Assembly: GCA_966250385.1 (NCBI GenBank)
Contig: CBINHC010000011.1
Location: forward strand, 1 to 64,000
DNA from: DASWTL01 sp966250385
GTDB lineage: Bacteria > Bacteroidota > Bacteroidia > Sphingobacteriales > Sphingobacteriaceae
DNA length: 64,000 nucleotides
Direction: 5' to 3'
Both the position numbers and the translations under genes were made by a program. The notes under the pieces are model-generated. The model was not told the DNA's origin. It searched no databases and saw nothing but the letters and a program-made list of their open reading frames with translations. This document shows positions 34,355 through 42,874 of this stretch, one piece after another (the first letter of the stretch is position 1; each line of letters begins with the position of its first letter).

Positions 34355-35620
34355 TCAGTGTAGGGTTTCAAAGTTCTTCCGGATGGCCTGAACAATTTTT
34401 TCAGGAAGTCCGGCTTTTCGTGCGCAGTCAATCCAATAGTCCCGCCCGTTTTGAATATCCGATACAATTCGCCGGGGATTTCCGATGCTGAAAGTATCTG
34501 CAACGGTCAGAATGTCCCGCATTGTGATGCCCGAACGTTTCCCGTTAACGGACAGTGCACGCGGCGTGCTCTTGAAATTTAGTAACGGATTAAGTGAATA
34601 GGTCAGATCATAGGCGGGAGACAGGTGCCATCGGTCAAGGCGGTGATCATACACAAAGCTGTGGTTTTTCAGATGGTCGTCATGGTTGGCGAAGATGACA
34701 TTAAAAACCATTCTGCGAAACAGCTGTTCGGACTCCCTGTGGTCCAGTTTCAGCGTAAGGGCCAGCTTAAACAGGTTTTCATAGCTGGATTCGCGGGCAT
34801 CCCTGAAATCCCATCCTGTCAGACCCGTAGCGGTCAGCACATGACGTTTCTCACCGTTTAACCGATCGAATCGGAGCGTTGCAAAGTGCCTGTCCTCTAT
34901 CAAGCGGCTCTCCATCATGTCAATGCCCAAAAATGTAGCCGCCTGGTAGTAGGTAAATTCAACCAGCTCCCTGCTGTATGGGATATCCTCGTCAATGCCC
35001 AGCTTGACCAACAAGTGGTCGCTGTCGTTTCCTGAGGCCACGTCGCCCGGAATAATACGGCCTGTTTTTCTGTCCTGTGATACCAGGATCTTAGCACGCG
35101 CTCCGCCGACAGAGCTGCCAATCTTAAAAATATTCAGGAGTGACCGGTGGTCCAGACCGTCACCGCTTGCATCGGCCTTGCTTCTTAATACTTTGCCGGC
35201 GATATCAGCCATTTCACTGATATCGATGGTGCTGTTTGAGGGAATCTCCTTGGACGGGTGGTATTCCAGGGCTCCCATTCCCCGTTGCCCTACATAGGCG
35301 AGTTGTTCAAGAACGCTGATTTGATTTAAGGCCGAATGCCTGCTTTCGAGCCATGTTTTAAAAATGATATTGCCAAAGGTATCCGGAAGTGAGTCTGCTA
35401 TCATCGGAGGTAAACTGCGGAAGGTATCTCCGGAGAACCTGGTAAATACCTGTGGATGACCAACTCTTCGAATGACAAAAGGGAACAGGTTTACACACCC
35501 GCCTACCTTCAGGAAATCAGGTTTAAATTGGAAGAAAGATGCGTTCCGGTGTTCGTCAAATCCCAGTTTCCCGATCTCCTGACCAAGGAAATGGACGGTA
35601 AGCAGGTTGTTTTTTGCCAT
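34355..35620 (-). CDS. hipA: HipA-family toxin kinase
   Basis: 421 residues, usual for the family. HipA N-terminal domain (VHFLGQEIGKLGFDE, FPFVIRRVGHPQVF). The kinase core contains SSVGGARAKILV (nucleotide-binding loop, about 169-180), the catalytic NHDDHLKNHSF (312-322, Asp314) and SPAYDLT (Asp338, metal-binding). HipA kinases phosphorylate translation factors or tRNA synthetases and cause dormancy. The start overlaps the last base of the antitoxin stop (TAATG), so the pair is translationally coupled. All key residues are present, so it is probably active. Confidence 0.93.
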   Translation of the reverse strand: MAKNNLLTVHFLGQEIGKLGFDEHRNASFFQFKPDFLKVGGCVNLFPFVIRRVGHPQVFTRFSGDTFRSLPPMIADSLPDTFGNIIFKTWLESRHSALNQISVLEQLAYVGQRGMGALEYHPSKEIPSNSTIDISEMADIAGKVLRSKADASGDGLDHRSLLNIFKIGSSVGGARAKILVSQDRKTGRIIPGDVASGNDSDHLLVKLGIDEDIPYSRELVEFTYYQAATFLGIDMMESRLIEDRHFATLRFDRLNGEKRHVLTATGLTGWDFRDARESSYENLFKLALTLKLDHRESEQLFRRMVFNVIFANHDDHLKNHSFVYDHRLDRWHLSPAYDLTYSLNPLLNFKSTPRALSVNGKRSGITMRDILTVADTFSIGNPRRIVSDIQNGRDYWIDCARKAGLPEKIVQAIRKNFETLH

Positions 35621-35883
35621 TAGTATAACGAATCGTACTGTCGGTTTGAAATCTCGTCATTTATCAATCCTGCAAAGTTTTCCAGGATGTCGAAGTGTTT
35701 CAGAATTTTGAACAAGGTTTCCAGCGTAGCATTCTGTCCAGCTTCTATATTCTTGATAGTCATCCTCGATAAGCCTAGCCTCTCAGCGAGTTGTTCTTGG
35801 GTAAGGCGGTCTTGTTTCCTTAGGAGCTTTATCAATTTCCCAATGTTGGTTCTTACGCTCTTAACAGTCGTCGGTTCAAGCAT
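35620..35883 (-). CDS. hipB: HipB-like XRE antitoxin
   Basis: 87 residues. The HTH_3 domain spans most of the protein (IGKLIKLLRKQDRLTQEQLA, ERLGLSRMTIKNIEAGQNAT, TLFKILKHFDI). It would bind HipA and repress its own promoter. Upstream are two AT-rich palindromes fit to be operators. It directly precedes hipA. Confidence 0.9.
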   Translation of the reverse strand: MLEPTTVKSVRTNIGKLIKLLRKQDRLTQEQLAERLGLSRMTIKNIEAGQNATLETLFKILKHFDILENFAGLINDEISNRQYDSLY

Positions 35884-35886
35884 CCT

Positions 35887-35939
35887 GATTAATATAATAA
35901 TCGTTTGGTTCAGTAAAGGTATAAATTATTATTATAATT
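35887..35939. promoter_or_regulatory. Candidate hipBA operator palindromes
   Basis: GATTA-N6-TAATC lies at 35887-35902, just before the hipB start, and AATTAT-TATT-ATAATT at 35924-35939. On the minus strand TACCTTTA, close to the -7 consensus TAnnTTTG, lies between them (about 35914-35921). HipB proteins repress from such paired sites. Confidence 0.45.
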
Positions 35940-36184
35940 AACAAGACGCCCCGACAACGTGGGTCTGATCAATTAATTGATAATTTGGCGTCATTCTGCC
36001 GAAAATGGTAAGTAAACTAATCTTTTTCCCGGGCGCCCCACGGACGGGCTTTAGCGTGTACTACGTCAGCAAAGTTGCGTGAACTGGCAATCTATTTCTT
36101 CCTTAATCGCGAAGGACCTTCTCACCTGAGCGTCAGGCCCGCCCTGCAAAAGGGGAAAGATGCTTTCCGATGGAAGTTCAGGGC

Positions 36185-37003
36185 TTATCTGATCTCCAGC
36201 GGTTTTTCAATGGCCTCCAACGGCATATCGGGATCGTAGTCCAGGACAGCCAGCATGGAATATTTGCCTTTCGGGACGGTGGTCGGGATCGTTAGTTTCA
36301 CGATGCGCTGACCATCCGGGAATACCGGGAATTCCGATTCATCGAGTTTGATCTCGCTGCCATCAGTCAGATTGGTCAATACCAGGCGGACCTTGCACTC
36401 CAGCATCGATTTGCCGGTGTTGTTTATCATGAAGTTATATGCGTTGGAAGCCGTTTTGTCCGGCTCTAGGGAAATGGCTTTTGCTCCTTTTACCCGGGCG
36501 TCAGGGGGCGTTTGATAGATGTGTACACCGATCCGGTATACCTCTTTTATCGTAGCGGCCATTTTGGCGCTTTTGCCGGCACCGCCATTTTGTTCGACAA
36601 CATTCTGAACAAAAATCATTGCCCATTTCATCTCAGCCGGGTCGGCTGCCTGGGGAGGGCTGAGTGTAACCCGAACCTCCTTCGATTTACCGGCCGCGAC
36701 GGTTACCGTTGAGTTGTCAAAGGAGATCCAGCGGGCGCAGGACCGGCCTGTGGATCCCGGCGGGAAATATTGGTGTCCGCCGATACTATCCCGGCGCCAG
36801 TCGCCGAGCGAAAGCTGGTAGGTTTGTTCCTGGTCGGACAGGTTGGTGAGCGTAATGAGCTGGACGGCACTTCCCCCGGAAGGTGTGCTGAAGTTCAGGA
36901 TCGTTGGGTTGACATTGATTCGCTGTGCGTAACTTCCGCTGGCGGTCAGCAGTGCAGCGATCAGGCACAGACTGGTCCTGATGGCAATTAATTGTTTTAT
37001 CAT
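36185..37003 (-). CDS. PapD-like periplasmic chaperone of a surface-fibre locus
   Basis: 272 residues. Signal peptide ending GSYAQ, then RINVNPTILNFSTPSGGSAV and LITLTNLSDQEQTYQLSLGD, the first Ig-like domain of fimbrial chaperones. A linker-like ATIKEVYRIGVHIYQTPP and a second domain with NFMINNTGKSMLECKVRLVL follow. The usual invariant Arg/Lys pair of classical chaperones is not placed with certainty. It is divergent from the subunit genes that start 141 bp away. A GGAGG sequence stands before the start. It probably caps the subunits in the periplasm. Confidence 0.78.
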   Translation of the reverse strand: MIKQLIAIRTSLCLIAALLTASGSYAQRINVNPTILNFSTPSGGSAVQLITLTNLSDQEQTYQLSLGDWRRDSIGGHQYFPPGSTGRSCARWISFDNSTVTVAAGKSKEVRVTLSPPQAADPAEMKWAMIFVQNVVEQNGGAGKSAKMAATIKEVYRIGVHIYQTPPDARVKGAKAISLEPDKTASNAYNFMINNTGKSMLECKVRLVLTNLTDGSEIKLDESEFPVFPDGQRIVKLTIPTTVPKGKYSMLAVLDYDPDMPLEAIEKPLEIR

Positions 37004-37143
37004 GTGGCTTGGTCCTCCGTGAAGCGAGTTTCTTATTTACTAAAATATAAAACGTTTCGAGGAAAACAAGCGGGGTTTATTTATCTTTCGAGAGTGCTTT
37101 TGTAATTGAAAGTTAAAAGGCATATTTGAACCTGAACCTTCTC

Positions 37144-37641
37144 ATGCGCTCACGAATCAAAGTCATATTGTTGATCCTGGCATTGCTTGCCATTCCGGCG
37201 ATGACCGAGGCGCAGGTGCCTCCCGCGGATCCTGCCGGCTGCAAGTCGCATCCGAATTTCAGGTTTTCGGTTTCGGGAAACACCAGCATGGTGCTCGACA
37301 ACCTTACTAAATTCCTGACGCCGCAATCGGTCACGTTCGCGATCAATGTAGAGTCCAATAACTCCAGCTACAAGGTGTATATCGCCGGGGTGGTTACCGG
37401 CCTGACCGGGTCTGAGACGACGATCATCCCGTTGAACAATTTCACCGTGTCGGCGAGCAATCCGGGCGGAACAGAAGCGCCGCCGTTGACGCTGAACGAG
37501 AACTACCAGGTGGTGGTCGCTGCCGGGAAGGTCAAAAGCAGGACCCACCAGGTCACCCTGACCAGTGCGGCGCTTGATAAATTCACGCAGGCGCCGGGAA
37601 CGCATACGGTCCTGCTTCACATCCGGATCTGCCAGGACTGA
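37144..37641 (+). CDS. Small secreted beta-rich subunit of the fibre locus, two-cysteine type
   Basis: 165 residues from the ATG at 37144. Signal peptide ending MTEAQ. The mature part is Ser/Thr/Asn-rich and strand-like (FRFSVSGNTSMVLDNLTKFL, ESNNSSYKVYIAGVV, HTVLLHIRICQD). Two Cys, near both ends of the mature chain, could close a disulfide like that of pilus subunits. It shares the 'SN..Y.V.I' strand with the other subunits but not their C-terminal motif, so it may be a tip or anchor protein. It ends 1 bp before the next gene. No named family recognised. Confidence 0.72.
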   Translation: MRSRIKVILLILALLAIPAMTEAQVPPADPAGCKSHPNFRFSVSGNTSMVLDNLTKFLTPQSVTFAINVESNNSSYKVYIAGVVTGLTGSETTIIPLNNFTVSASNPGGTEAPPLTLNENYQVVVAAGKVKSRTHQVTLTSAALDKFTQAPGTHTVLLHIRICQD

Positions 37642-37642
37642 T

Positions 37643-38140
37643 ATGAAAAGGTTGCGCATCATATGTTTATTCGTTCTGATCGGCACTATGGCGCCCGGGA
37701 CGCTTCGTGCGCAAACGTATGCAGCCGTACCCGTCTCTATTGTCATTTCGGAGATCCTGATCCTTCAGCCGGACGCTTCCCCGGCGCTGAACTTTGATTT
37801 CAGCAGCACGACTGCACTGGACAACGGGATCAACATCACCGGGACGACACTGAGGTATTATTCCAACAAATCTTATTTTGTAATGATTCAGGCGGGATCC
37901 GCCCATTTCTCAGGTGGCCAGGGCAATATGCCCGCTTCCGTCCTGAAGTTCAGGACCACCCTGGCGCCGGGATTTACGGATCTGACATCCGCTCCTGAAC
38001 CGTTAGCCGGCACGACAGGAGTCCGATTAACGCGGGGAACGGGGACGTTCGGGGTGGATTTCCGGATGGATCCCGGTTACGCCTATCCGCCGGCAGATAA
38101 TTATTCTATTACCGTGATTTACACGATCAGCAACCAATAA
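37643..38140 (+). CDS. Pilin-like beta-sandwich subunit
   Basis: 165 residues with a signal peptide ending TLRAQ. It shares a clear pattern with 38807-39310 and 39382-39903: an acidic first strand (ALNFDFSSTT), YYSNKSYFVMIQAGSAHFSG, a middle with P-SVLKFRT, and the end GTGTFGVDFRMDPGYAYPPA, then DNYSITVIYTIS. This is the layout of spore-coat-U/DUF4402-type pilus subunits, although no cysteines are present. The paralogues lie next to a chaperone and an usher-like barrel, so assembly into a surface fibre is inferred. Confidence 0.75.
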   Translation: MKRLRIICLFVLIGTMAPGTLRAQTYAAVPVSIVISEILILQPDASPALNFDFSSTTALDNGINITGTTLRYYSNKSYFVMIQAGSAHFSGGQGNMPASVLKFRTTLAPGFTDLTSAPEPLAGTTGVRLTRGTGTFGVDFRMDPGYAYPPADNYSITVIYTISNQ

Positions 38141-38200
38141 GAATTTTCGTTTGAGTAAAAAAAGTGGTAACCATCGTCTGGCGTCTCCGTAAAAGAGGCC

Positions 38201-38553
38201 GTGAAGGTCCTCATTGCCGGTTTGATCGTTCTGACGTCCTGCTTAACGGCTGTTGCACAGACGACTTCTGCTAAGGCGGGAACCGCTTCGGTTACGAGCA
38301 CGATCCGGGTCCGCATACCGGATGTCGCCAGCGTGGTCCTGAAGGACAATAAGGTGGTCGCCGGTTCCCGGGCTGCCGCTTCCCGGATGAACACCTTCGA
38401 AACCCGCTCGTCAGAGCCGCTGGAACTGCATGGGGGCCGGAAATGGATCCTGCATACTGAGCGCCTGGTGAACGGAGAAGGGCACACATCCCGGACTGGG
38501 GCCGGATCACCAGGACCACCCACGGTCTGCCTCGTACATACATCTACACCTGA
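38201..38553 (+). pseudogene. Frameshifted pilin-like subunit gene
   Basis: A GTG-started frame encodes a good signal peptide (MKVLIAGLIVLTSCLTAVAQ) and SVTSTIRVRIPDVASVVLKD, then SSEPLELHGGRKWILHTE. From about 38480 this frame becomes nonsensical. The -1 frame carries what looks like the true ending, DWGRITRTTHGLPRTYIYT, stopping at 38553, and ending in YIYT as the paralogues end in IYTIS. So a one-base (or +2) shift breaks the gene near 38465-38490. No slippery heptamer is seen. It is either a pseudogene, a sequencing error or a switchable gene. Confidence 0.6.
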
Positions 38554-38657
38554 ATAATACATCTTCTTCTGCACATTTTCAGCGTGCCTGAGCCGCAGGC
38601 TCCTGCCAAGCGGCAAGTACCGGTATGTAACTCACGTGTTACGAATTTTCCCCATAT

Positions 38658-38698
38658 CGCGGGTTCGGCCCGCGAACTGTGGTGAATCTTCCCCCCCC
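38658..38698. other. Hairpin and C8 tract upstream of the main subunit gene
   Basis: CGCGGG-TTCGG-CCCGCG (38658-38674) is a strong hairpin, followed by eight consecutive C (38691-38698), about 110 bp before the 38807 gene. The 38554-38806 stretch has no gene; it holds these elements and other small hairpins (GAGCC-GCA-GGCTC near 38590). Confidence 0.55.
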
Positions 38699-38806
38699 GC
38701 TATTTGGCCTGACCCGGTCAATAAGTGGCTAGCAGACAGTGAAAACGCATCTTCGTATCATGGCACAGCGCTTGTTTTTAATTTTTAAACTAATCGATTA
38801 ACAGAG

Positions 38807-39310
38807 ATGAAAAAAACTTTACTTCTTGTTATGCTGGTGACCCTGGTGGTTGCTGAGATCCGGGCACAAGGTGGTCCTGCTCCCGTAACGTCGGTTGTGT
38901 CCGCAAAGATCGGGGCGGTAACAGAGATATCCGGGTCCGGAACGAAAGATGATGCGGTCTTTGAGTTCACCACGGCTGCGGAACTGACCGGGGGGTTAAT
39001 AAAGCCGAACGTATTCACCCTGACTGCCAAGTCCAATAAACCATACTATGTGCAGATCAGTACGGAAGAACCCAATTTCAGCGGCGGGTCAGCCGAAGCT
39101 CCGTTGTCTGTTGATAAGCTTTCGGTAAGTATTGACGGCGAGAGCTATGTAACCTTGTCCACCACTCCCAAGAAACTTATCGGGGTAGAGGCGAATGCAT
39201 CAAGGGGATCGGCGGACTATCAAATCTATTACCAAATGATCCCGGGTTTTACGGCTGCTCCCGCTGAGGACTACGTCACAACCGTGATCTATACCATCAG
39301 TGCACCCTAA
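38807..39310 (+). CDS. Pilin-like subunit, probable major subunit
   Basis: 167 residues, signal peptide ending EIRAQ. Same fold pattern as its neighbours: AVFEFTTAAELTGG, SNKPYYVQISTEEPNFSGGS, and RGSADYQIYYQMIPGFTAAP, then DYVTTVIYTIS. Unlike the other subunits it has its own long AT-rich leader and is followed by a strong intrinsic terminator. This is the arrangement expected for the most highly made subunit of a fibre operon. The role as major subunit is an inference from layout. Confidence 0.75.
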   Translation: MKKTLLLVMLVTLVVAEIRAQGGPAPVTSVVSAKIGAVTEISGSGTKDDAVFEFTTAAELTGGLIKPNVFTLTAKSNKPYYVQISTEEPNFSGGSAEAPLSVDKLSVSIDGESYVTLSTTPKKLIGVEANASRGSADYQIYYQMIPGFTAAPAEDYVTTVIYTISAP

Positions 39311-39334
39311 TTACCCTAAATTTTATAAGTAGGA

Positions 39335-39369
39335 AAGCGTTGATGGATTTTCATTGACGCTTTTTTTTT
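39335..39369 (+). terminator. Intrinsic terminator inside the fibre gene cluster
   Basis: AAGCGT-TG-ATG pairs with CAT-TG-ACGCTT (an internal mismatch) and runs into a nine-T tract. It lies between the 38807 and 39382 subunit genes, so it should reduce read-through to the last subunit and the usher-like gene. Confidence 0.7.
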
Positions 39370-39381
39370 AAGCTGAAGCCA

Positions 39382-39903
39382 ATGCCTGTCCTTCCAAAGA
39401 ACCTTTTATACGCGCTGACCATTCTTCTGAATCCGGGCTTTACGTATGGTCAGTCTTCTCAACGCGTTTCCGTGATGAGTACCGTTACCCTGATGATCCC
39501 GCAGGCGATCGATCTAGCCGTGATTGAAGGGAACAGTATCGAATTTGACTTCACCGCCGACCTGGGTTCGCTCGTTTCCGGAATTGAGAAGCTTAACGCG
39601 GTAATCCTCAGTTACCGGTCCAACGTTCCGTGGTTTCTGACGATCAGCGCCGGTACGGAGCATTTCACCGGAGGCGATCCGTCAAACCCGCTGCCGGCTT
39701 CCCTTGTGCAGTTCCGGCGGAACGGGACCAGTACCTACTCGTCCGTTTCCACCGTGCCGGCTTCACTGAGCGGCAGCACTACGGCCAGGAACGGTCGCGG
39801 ATCGGCGACGATCGGCATTGATTACAAGATCGCTCCAGGTTTCGACTATCCGTCCTCAAATGACTATTCAATCGGGATAACCTACACGGTAAGCAGTATC
39901 TAA
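39382..39903 (+). CDS. Pilin-like beta-sandwich subunit
   Basis: 173 residues, signal peptide ending TYGQS. The body repeats the locus pattern: SIEFDFTADLGS, YRSNVPWFLTISAGTEHFTG, LPASLVQFRR, RGSATIGIDYKIAPGFDYPS, then NDYSIGITYTVS. It is closest to the 37643 subunit. It lies 19 bp before the usher-like gene, so they are probably translated from one message. No cysteines. Function in the fibre is inferred. Confidence 0.75.
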   Translation: MPVLPKNLLYALTILLNPGFTYGQSSQRVSVMSTVTLMIPQAIDLAVIEGNSIEFDFTADLGSLVSGIEKLNAVILSYRSNVPWFLTISAGTEHFTGGDPSNPLPASLVQFRRNGTSTYSSVSTVPASLSGSTTARNGRGSATIGIDYKIAPGFDYPSSNDYSIGITYTVSSI

Positions 39904-39922
39904 GGGGGAGGCTGAATTACTG

Positions 39923-42718
39923 ATGGTGATTGTCTTCCCCGTTTTGTCATTGAGATTATTTCCGGCCTTTTCGGCGCGGCTGAGGGGTATGCTGTTTCTC
40001 CTGGTACTGCTGCTGCCGGGCGTTTTGCCGGCCAGGGCATCATTTTACGCGGATTCGCTGCACGATGTCAGGATTTCCTTACTGAAGGACACCGTGATCC
40101 AGAGCGGGACAGCGCTGGCATTCAACAGCCTCACCCTGGAAAACTTCGCCTCGTCAAAGAAAGTTCTGACCGTGGAACTCGATCTTCCTCCGGGCTGGTC
40201 CTCGCCGTTTCAGTCTTCCAGGATGGTCGTCCTGGAGCCGCATGCGGTGCTCCGGCTTCCCGTGCGTACTGCCGCAAGCCATGCGACGCTCAGCAACGTC
40301 GCCTACCCGGTAACCCTGAAATTCGGTATGCCCGGGAGCAACGCCCGGGTGCTGAAGACATACATTGCGCGGGTGGCGCCGAACCCGAGGTGGGAAGCAA
40401 CCCTCGTTGAGCCTGAACTGAAACTGGACCGCTACAGCCGCATCACTTATTTCATGGTTCGCATTTCGAATACGGGCAACGTGGACGAGGAACTGTCTAT
40501 GGATCTGAGGACCGGACTGGAGTTGTCCGTCCCCGCGAAAAATAACCGGATTCGGGTGCGGGCGGCATCGGATACGATCGTACATGTCGGCATCCTTACC
40601 GAGCCCCGGCTGCTAGACGGCTTCAAGGCGCAGCGGATCTTTGTCGACATCAGAAGTAAGGGGTCCCCTGTTCCGAAAGTATTGGTGCAGAACGTTTTCA
40701 GCAACTATTCCACCTTCCGGGAAAATTCAAGCCGGTGGTTCAATGTTCCGATGTATGTGGAACTGGTCAGTCAGAATTTTACGGTTCCGGGTCAGAAACA
40801 GTTTTATCTGAACAGTGCCGGAAGTATCGCCCTGGATCCTAAAATGGCGATCGACTATGCATTCCGCTCGGAAAACTATTATAACTACGACAGCGAGATA
40901 TATTCGCGGTACGCTCATGTGGACTTTGCGACGCCAAAGTGGAAGTTCTCGGTCGGAGACCAGGTCGAGTTCAGCCAGTTTCCGATAGATGGCCTCGGTG
41001 CGCGGATCAGCCATACGACCCGTTCGGGATATTCCTTTGATGTGCTGGGAGTAAACAGCCGGCTGGGCGATGCACGTCAGCTCAGCCTTACCCAGTCCAT
41101 TCCCGTGGCCGGACGAAGTTCGCTCACCAGCACGACGCTGCTGAACCTCGACCGTGAAGCGCAAACCAACAGTTATTCCACGCTGGGCAATTTCAGCGCG
41201 GTTGCAGGGCGGTCCTCGTTCGAGGTATCCGCCGGATATGGCTTTGAAAAAACAGATGGCCTGCAGACCGGCGGGATGAAGGGTGGCCCCGCCGTTGGTC
41301 TGACATATTATTTCAACAGCCCGAACCTGGTCGTCAGGTCCGTCAATCGTCTGACCAGCCCGAATTTCTCCGGCCTTGAACGCGGAGTCAGACGCAGCTC
41401 AAGCGAGGTTCGTCTGATCGCAGGATCATTCTTTATGGGCGCGCTTGGCGAATACAGTTCCCGCTCAGTCCGGTTCGTTGACTCCCTTCGCCTGATCAGC
41501 CTTTTCGGCGGGCGGATCAGCGAATATGGTCTCCGGGGGGGATTCTTCAGAGGAAGGCAGAACATCTCTCTGACGGCTTCCGTGGTCGATCAGTTGCAGG
41601 ACAGCAGTACGAGCATCCCTTACCGGTCCAAAAAGCTTGGGCTGAATGCCGGCCTGTTATTGTTTTCAAAGGTTAACGTCTCGGTTTCGGGCCACTATGC
41701 GGCGAGCCGGCCGAACGACCAGTCCGGAGCCAGGCCGGTGCATGCTTTCAGCGGTTACGCGACCCTTCAGTCCAGCGGGATGGGCTTCAGTTTTCGCGCG
41801 GACCACGGGCCCTTTTATTACTGGGACCTGATGCAATACCGGAATACCGGAGCGTACACCAGCCGGTACCAGTTCGCGCCCTTCGCCGAAAGATCCTTCT
41901 TCCGGTCCGCCTTCACATCCCGGCTGGAGGTCAATTATCTGAAGGATGCGACACGAAATGGTCACACCCTGGCTGCCCGGGTGGACCTCAACCTGGACCT
42001 TAAAAAAAGAGGTATGTCGGTGCGATTCTATGGGAATCACCGGTTTTCGGGTGACCGATCGCCGGATTATCTCAATCTGAGCATTCGCAAAAACCTGAAT
42101 ATGCCGCTTGTCGGCGTAAGAAGGTACAAGGACCTGAAGATCGTGTTGTTCAAAGACATGAATAACAACAGTGTATTCGATTCCGGGGACGTTCCGATTC
42201 CGGAGGCCAGCGTCCTGATCAGCGGTCAGCGCTTTACCTCCGATGCTAAAGGGACGGTAACTTACCGGAACATCAGCTCCGGAGCATATACCCTGGATCT
42301 CAGGCAGGATGACAATGTGCGGGGCTGGATCGCCAGAAACGGGTTCCGGCAGCAATTGAACCTGGACCGGAGCCAGACCTGGTACATTCCGTTCAAGGAA
42401 AGCCGCTTCATTTCAGGGCGCGTCGACGTGGTGAAAGACGGATTCAGCAAGCTGCCGTTCAGTCCTGCCGGTATCCGGATCTCGGCAATCAGTTCAAAGG
42501 GCGAGAGCTATTCGACGCTGACCAATGCGGAAGGTCAGTTCTTCCTGAACCTGCCCGCCGACAGTTATCTTCTGCAGATCAATAAAAAGGTGTTCAGCGA
42601 GGAATTCCGCATCCTGCAGGACAGCTTCCGGGTCGACCTCACGGCCGGAAACAGCGAAGACGTGGTATTCGAAGTCAGGGAAAAGAAACGTGCGATCAAT
42701 ATCAGGAAAGCGGACTGA
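39923..42718 (+). CDS. Usher-like outer-membrane beta-barrel protein with Ig-like ends
   Basis: 931 residues (or 909 from the ATG at 39989, which gives a cleaner signal peptide). An N-terminal part (about 40-265) looks like two Ig/NEW3-type sandwiches (VLTVELDLPPGWSSPF, YFMVRISNTGNVDEELSMDL). The middle (about 270-720) is a long series of amphipathic strands typical of a large outer-membrane barrel. The C-terminus has an SdrD-B-like domain (IVLFKDMNNNSVFDSGDVPI, about 740-810) and a carboxypeptidase-regulatory-like sandwich (about 820-915). It resembles an usher in layout (barrel with soluble Ig domains) and in genetic context, not in recognised sequence. It would export and string the subunits. 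Confidence 0.72.
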   Translation: MVIVFPVLSLRLFPAFSARLRGMLFLLVLLLPGVLPARASFYADSLHDVRISLLKDTVIQSGTALAFNSLTLENFASSKKVLTVELDLPPGWSSPFQSSRMVVLEPHAVLRLPVRTAASHATLSNVAYPVTLKFGMPGSNARVLKTYIARVAPNPRWEATLVEPELKLDRYSRITYFMVRISNTGNVDEELSMDLRTGLELSVPAKNNRIRVRAASDTIVHVGILTEPRLLDGFKAQRIFVDIRSKGSPVPKVLVQNVFSNYSTFRENSSRWFNVPMYVELVSQNFTVPGQKQFYLNSAGSIALDPKMAIDYAFRSENYYNYDSEIYSRYAHVDFATPKWKFSVGDQVEFSQFPIDGLGARISHTTRSGYSFDVLGVNSRLGDARQLSLTQSIPVAGRSSLTSTTLLNLDREAQTNSYSTLGNFSAVAGRSSFEVSAGYGFEKTDGLQTGGMKGGPAVGLTYYFNSPNLVVRSVNRLTSPNFSGLERGVRRSSSEVRLIAGSFFMGALGEYSSRSVRFVDSLRLISLFGGRISEYGLRGGFFRGRQNISLTASVVDQLQDSSTSIPYRSKKLGLNAGLLLFSKVNVSVSGHYAASRPNDQSGARPVHAFSGYATLQSSGMGFSFRADHGPFYYWDLMQYRNTGAYTSRYQFAPFAERSFFRSAFTSRLEVNYLKDATRNGHTLAARVDLNLDLKKRGMSVRFYGNHRFSGDRSPDYLNLSIRKNLNMPLVGVRRYKDLKIVLFKDMNNNSVFDSGDVPIPEASVLISGQRFTSDAKGTVTYRNISSGAYTLDLRQDDNVRGWIARNGFRQQLNLDRSQTWYIPFKESRFISGRVDVVKDGFSKLPFSPAGIRISAISSKGESYSTLTNAEGQFFLNLPADSYLLQINKKVFSEEFRILQDSFRVDLTAGNSEDVVFEVREKKRAINIRKAD

Positions 42719-42874
42719 TCCCGGCATTCCCCCCGGGATGTCATGGTTTGACGACAACTATTTCCCGAGGTCAAAAAAACATCCCTGAAGCATGATTGTT
42801 GCATACGGTGATGAGTTTTCAGCCTGTTGGCGTCAATTTTGTGCTCATGCCCTTTGTTATTTTGTTTTCTAACT

